A DNA stretch of 6,000 nt from Bdellovibrionales bacterium (GTDB lineage Bacteria > Bdellovibrionota > Bdellovibrionia > Bdellovibrionales > JAMPXM01). The stretch spans positions 1-6,000 of the forward strand of contig SXRI01000259.1 in NCBI GenBank assembly GCA_005793615.1, given 5' to 3'. The notes beneath the pieces are model-generated. The model saw nothing but the letters and a program-made list of their open reading frames with translations, searched no databases and was not told the origin of the DNA. The first letter of the stretch is position 1; every line of letters begins with the position of its first letter. The position numbers and the translations under genes are program-made. Of this stretch, positions 4,830 to 6,000 are shown one piece after another.

Positions 4830-6000
4830 ATGCAAACACTCAAAACAGGCGCCCGTTTGGGCGACTACTCAATCATCCGACTCATCGCTCGTGGAGGGAT
4901 GGGCGAAGTCTACGAAGCGCATGATATGCGGCTTGATCGTCGTGTTGCGCTCAAGGTGATTTCACGTGAACTCGAAGAACAAGACACCAACAGAGATTTG
5001 ATCCGGAGATTCTTGCAGGAAGCAAGGCTGCTCGCCAAGGTGAATCACCCCAACGTGGTGACCGTGCATGCGATTGACTCGGCATCAAACGTACAGTTCA
5101 TCGCCATGGAATACGTTGAGGGAGCGTCGCTCAGAGAGTTTCTGCGTGAAGGAGCTTTCCCGGTCGAAATGGCGCTCTATATTTTCGAGCAAATGCTGAG
5201 TGGCTTGAAGTGTCTGCATGAGAACAAAATTATTCATCGCGATTTGAAACCCGGCAACGTGCTGGTGCGCGCCGACGGACAAATCAAAGTTCTTGATTTT
5301 GGAATTGCCCGACGAATTGATCGCGGCGGACATACTGATCCGGGTTTCATTATCGGTACGCCCAATTACATGGCGCCCGAACTGCGTGAAGGCGCTGTTG
5401 CTACTCCGCGCTCGGATTTTTGGAGTATGGGTGCATTGTTCTTTGAGTGCTTAACGGCGCGACCGTTTGCGCAAGCGGTGAAGAATCGCCACGGTTCGCC
5501 CTTTAACAGCGAGCATACCGCGATTCCAGTCGAGCTACGCACGATGATAACCTGCATGACTGCCTCCGATCCCGAAGGGCGCTATGCGCATGTTGAGCAG
5601 ATCATTCAGGACCTGAGAAACGTGCGACGAAGCGCTCCCGCCCCGTCGGAGCAAGGGGTTTTGGCAGTTGCACAGCGAGTCCAAGCGATCGTTGAAAAAT
5701 CACGTCCGGATTCAATTCCCGAACCTTTGATAAAACCGGCGGCGACGACCGTCGTGGTTGGCCGTAAGGCCGAGAGATCCGAGCATTCGAAGAATCCTGA
5801 GAACGAACAGCGTCCGGCGGAAAAGAAATCAAGCGAGAAAAAGTCGGCAGAGAAAAACCAGGATGTTGAAGTTCCAGGGAAATCATCGCAGTCTTCGCCA
5901 ACTCAAGAACGAAATGAAGGCAGGTTGTTCGGCTTTGCAGTGGTCGCTGCGATCATTGCGGCAGTTGTCTTGGTTTTGGTTCTCGATAACTTAACCAGCA
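4830..6000 (+). CDS. PknB-like membrane Ser/Thr protein kinase (partial, 3' end missing)
   Basis: 390 residues are visible and the frame stays open at the window edge. ATG 4830 is the first possible start, as an in-frame TAA lies at 4809-4811; its ribosome binding site is weak. The kinase domain spans about 12-263 and is complete. It has the ATP loop ARGGMGEV (20-27, with Ala where the first Gly is usual), catalytic Lys42, Glu64, HRDLKPGN (136-143, base Asp138), DFG (156-158), GTPNYMAPE (176-184), SDFWSMG (195-201) and Arg251. As an RD kinase it is probably activated by phosphorylation of its activation segment. A hydrophilic linker follows, rich in Lys, Glu and Ser (about 311-364, with EKKSSEKKSAEK). 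A single transmembrane helix is predicted at about 366-385. The kinase domain should face the cytoplasm, with an unseen sensor domain outside. It is divergent from the SH3b/barrel gene. Confidence 0.93.
   Translation, partial: MQTLKTGARLGDYSIIRLIARGGMGEVYEAHDMRLDRRVALKVISRELEEQDTNRDLIRRFLQEARLLAKVNHPNVVTVHAIDSASNVQFIAMEYVEGASLREFLREGAFPVEMALYIFEQMLSGLKCLHENKIIHRDLKPGNVLVRADGQIKVLDFGIARRIDRGGHTDPGFIIGTPNYMAPELREGAVATPRSDFWSMGALFFECLTARPFAQAVKNRHGSPFNSEHTAIPVELRTMITCMTASDPEGRYAHVEQIIQDLRNVRRSAPAPSEQGVLAVAQRVQAIVEKSRPDSIPEPLIKPAATTVVVGRKAERSEHSKNPENEQRPAEKKSSEKKSAEKNQDVEVPGKSSQSSPTQERNEGRLFGFAVVAAIIAAVVLVLVLDNLTS

Noticed and set aside
5602..5994. Open frames on both strands over the kinase linker (5602-5901 reverse, 5758-5994 forward)
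   Set aside because: The kinase frame continues through this region to a good transmembrane helix. The others are shadows rich in Arg and Ser without recognisable features.

Overview
The window looks like chromosome from a Bdellovibrio-like bacterium (Bdellovibrionota) or a close relative. This is an inference. It rests on two lipoproteins with the unusual lipobox FQNC, an envelope-heavy gene set, a eukaryotic-type Ser/Thr kinase and moderate GC content. No taxonomic marker gene is present. The window is almost fully coding, and I see no tRNA, rRNA, CRISPR array, insertion sequence or phage gene.

Left part (1-3738, + strand): a tight five-gene run that is probably one operon. It holds (a) the last 75 residues of a protein resembling the C-terminal domain of DUF1592/DUF1585-type proteins; (b) a Tat-exported DUF1501-type protein; (c) a lipoprotein whose C-terminal half resembles the end of planctomycete-type PSD1 (DUF1553) proteins in pattern; (d) a secreted protein with a Pro-Thr linker and a short C-terminal c-type heme domain (CLTCH); (e) a small lipoprotein. 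The first four genes overlap at their stop/start junctions, and the fifth follows after 31 bp. All products carry export signals except (a), whose start is outside the window. The set resembles the modules of cytochrome c, DUF1592/PSD1-type and DUF1501 proteins seen in planctomycetes and other bacteria, but split into small separate proteins. Their biochemical role is not established.

Middle (3754-4674, - strand): a convergent gene for an exported protein made of an SH3b domain, a Pro/Ala/Glu-rich linker and a predicted outer-membrane beta-barrel. Its stop lies only 15 bp from the stop of the operon, with no obvious terminator between them.

Right part (4675-6000): a divergent intergenic region of about 155 bp with short direct and inverted repeats, then the start of a PknB-like Ser/Thr kinase (+ strand). 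The kinase has a full set of catalytic motifs, a charged linker and one transmembrane helix. It runs off the right edge, so its outer domain cannot be seen. The head-to-head layout suggests, but does not prove, that the kinase and the SH3b/barrel protein are functionally linked.
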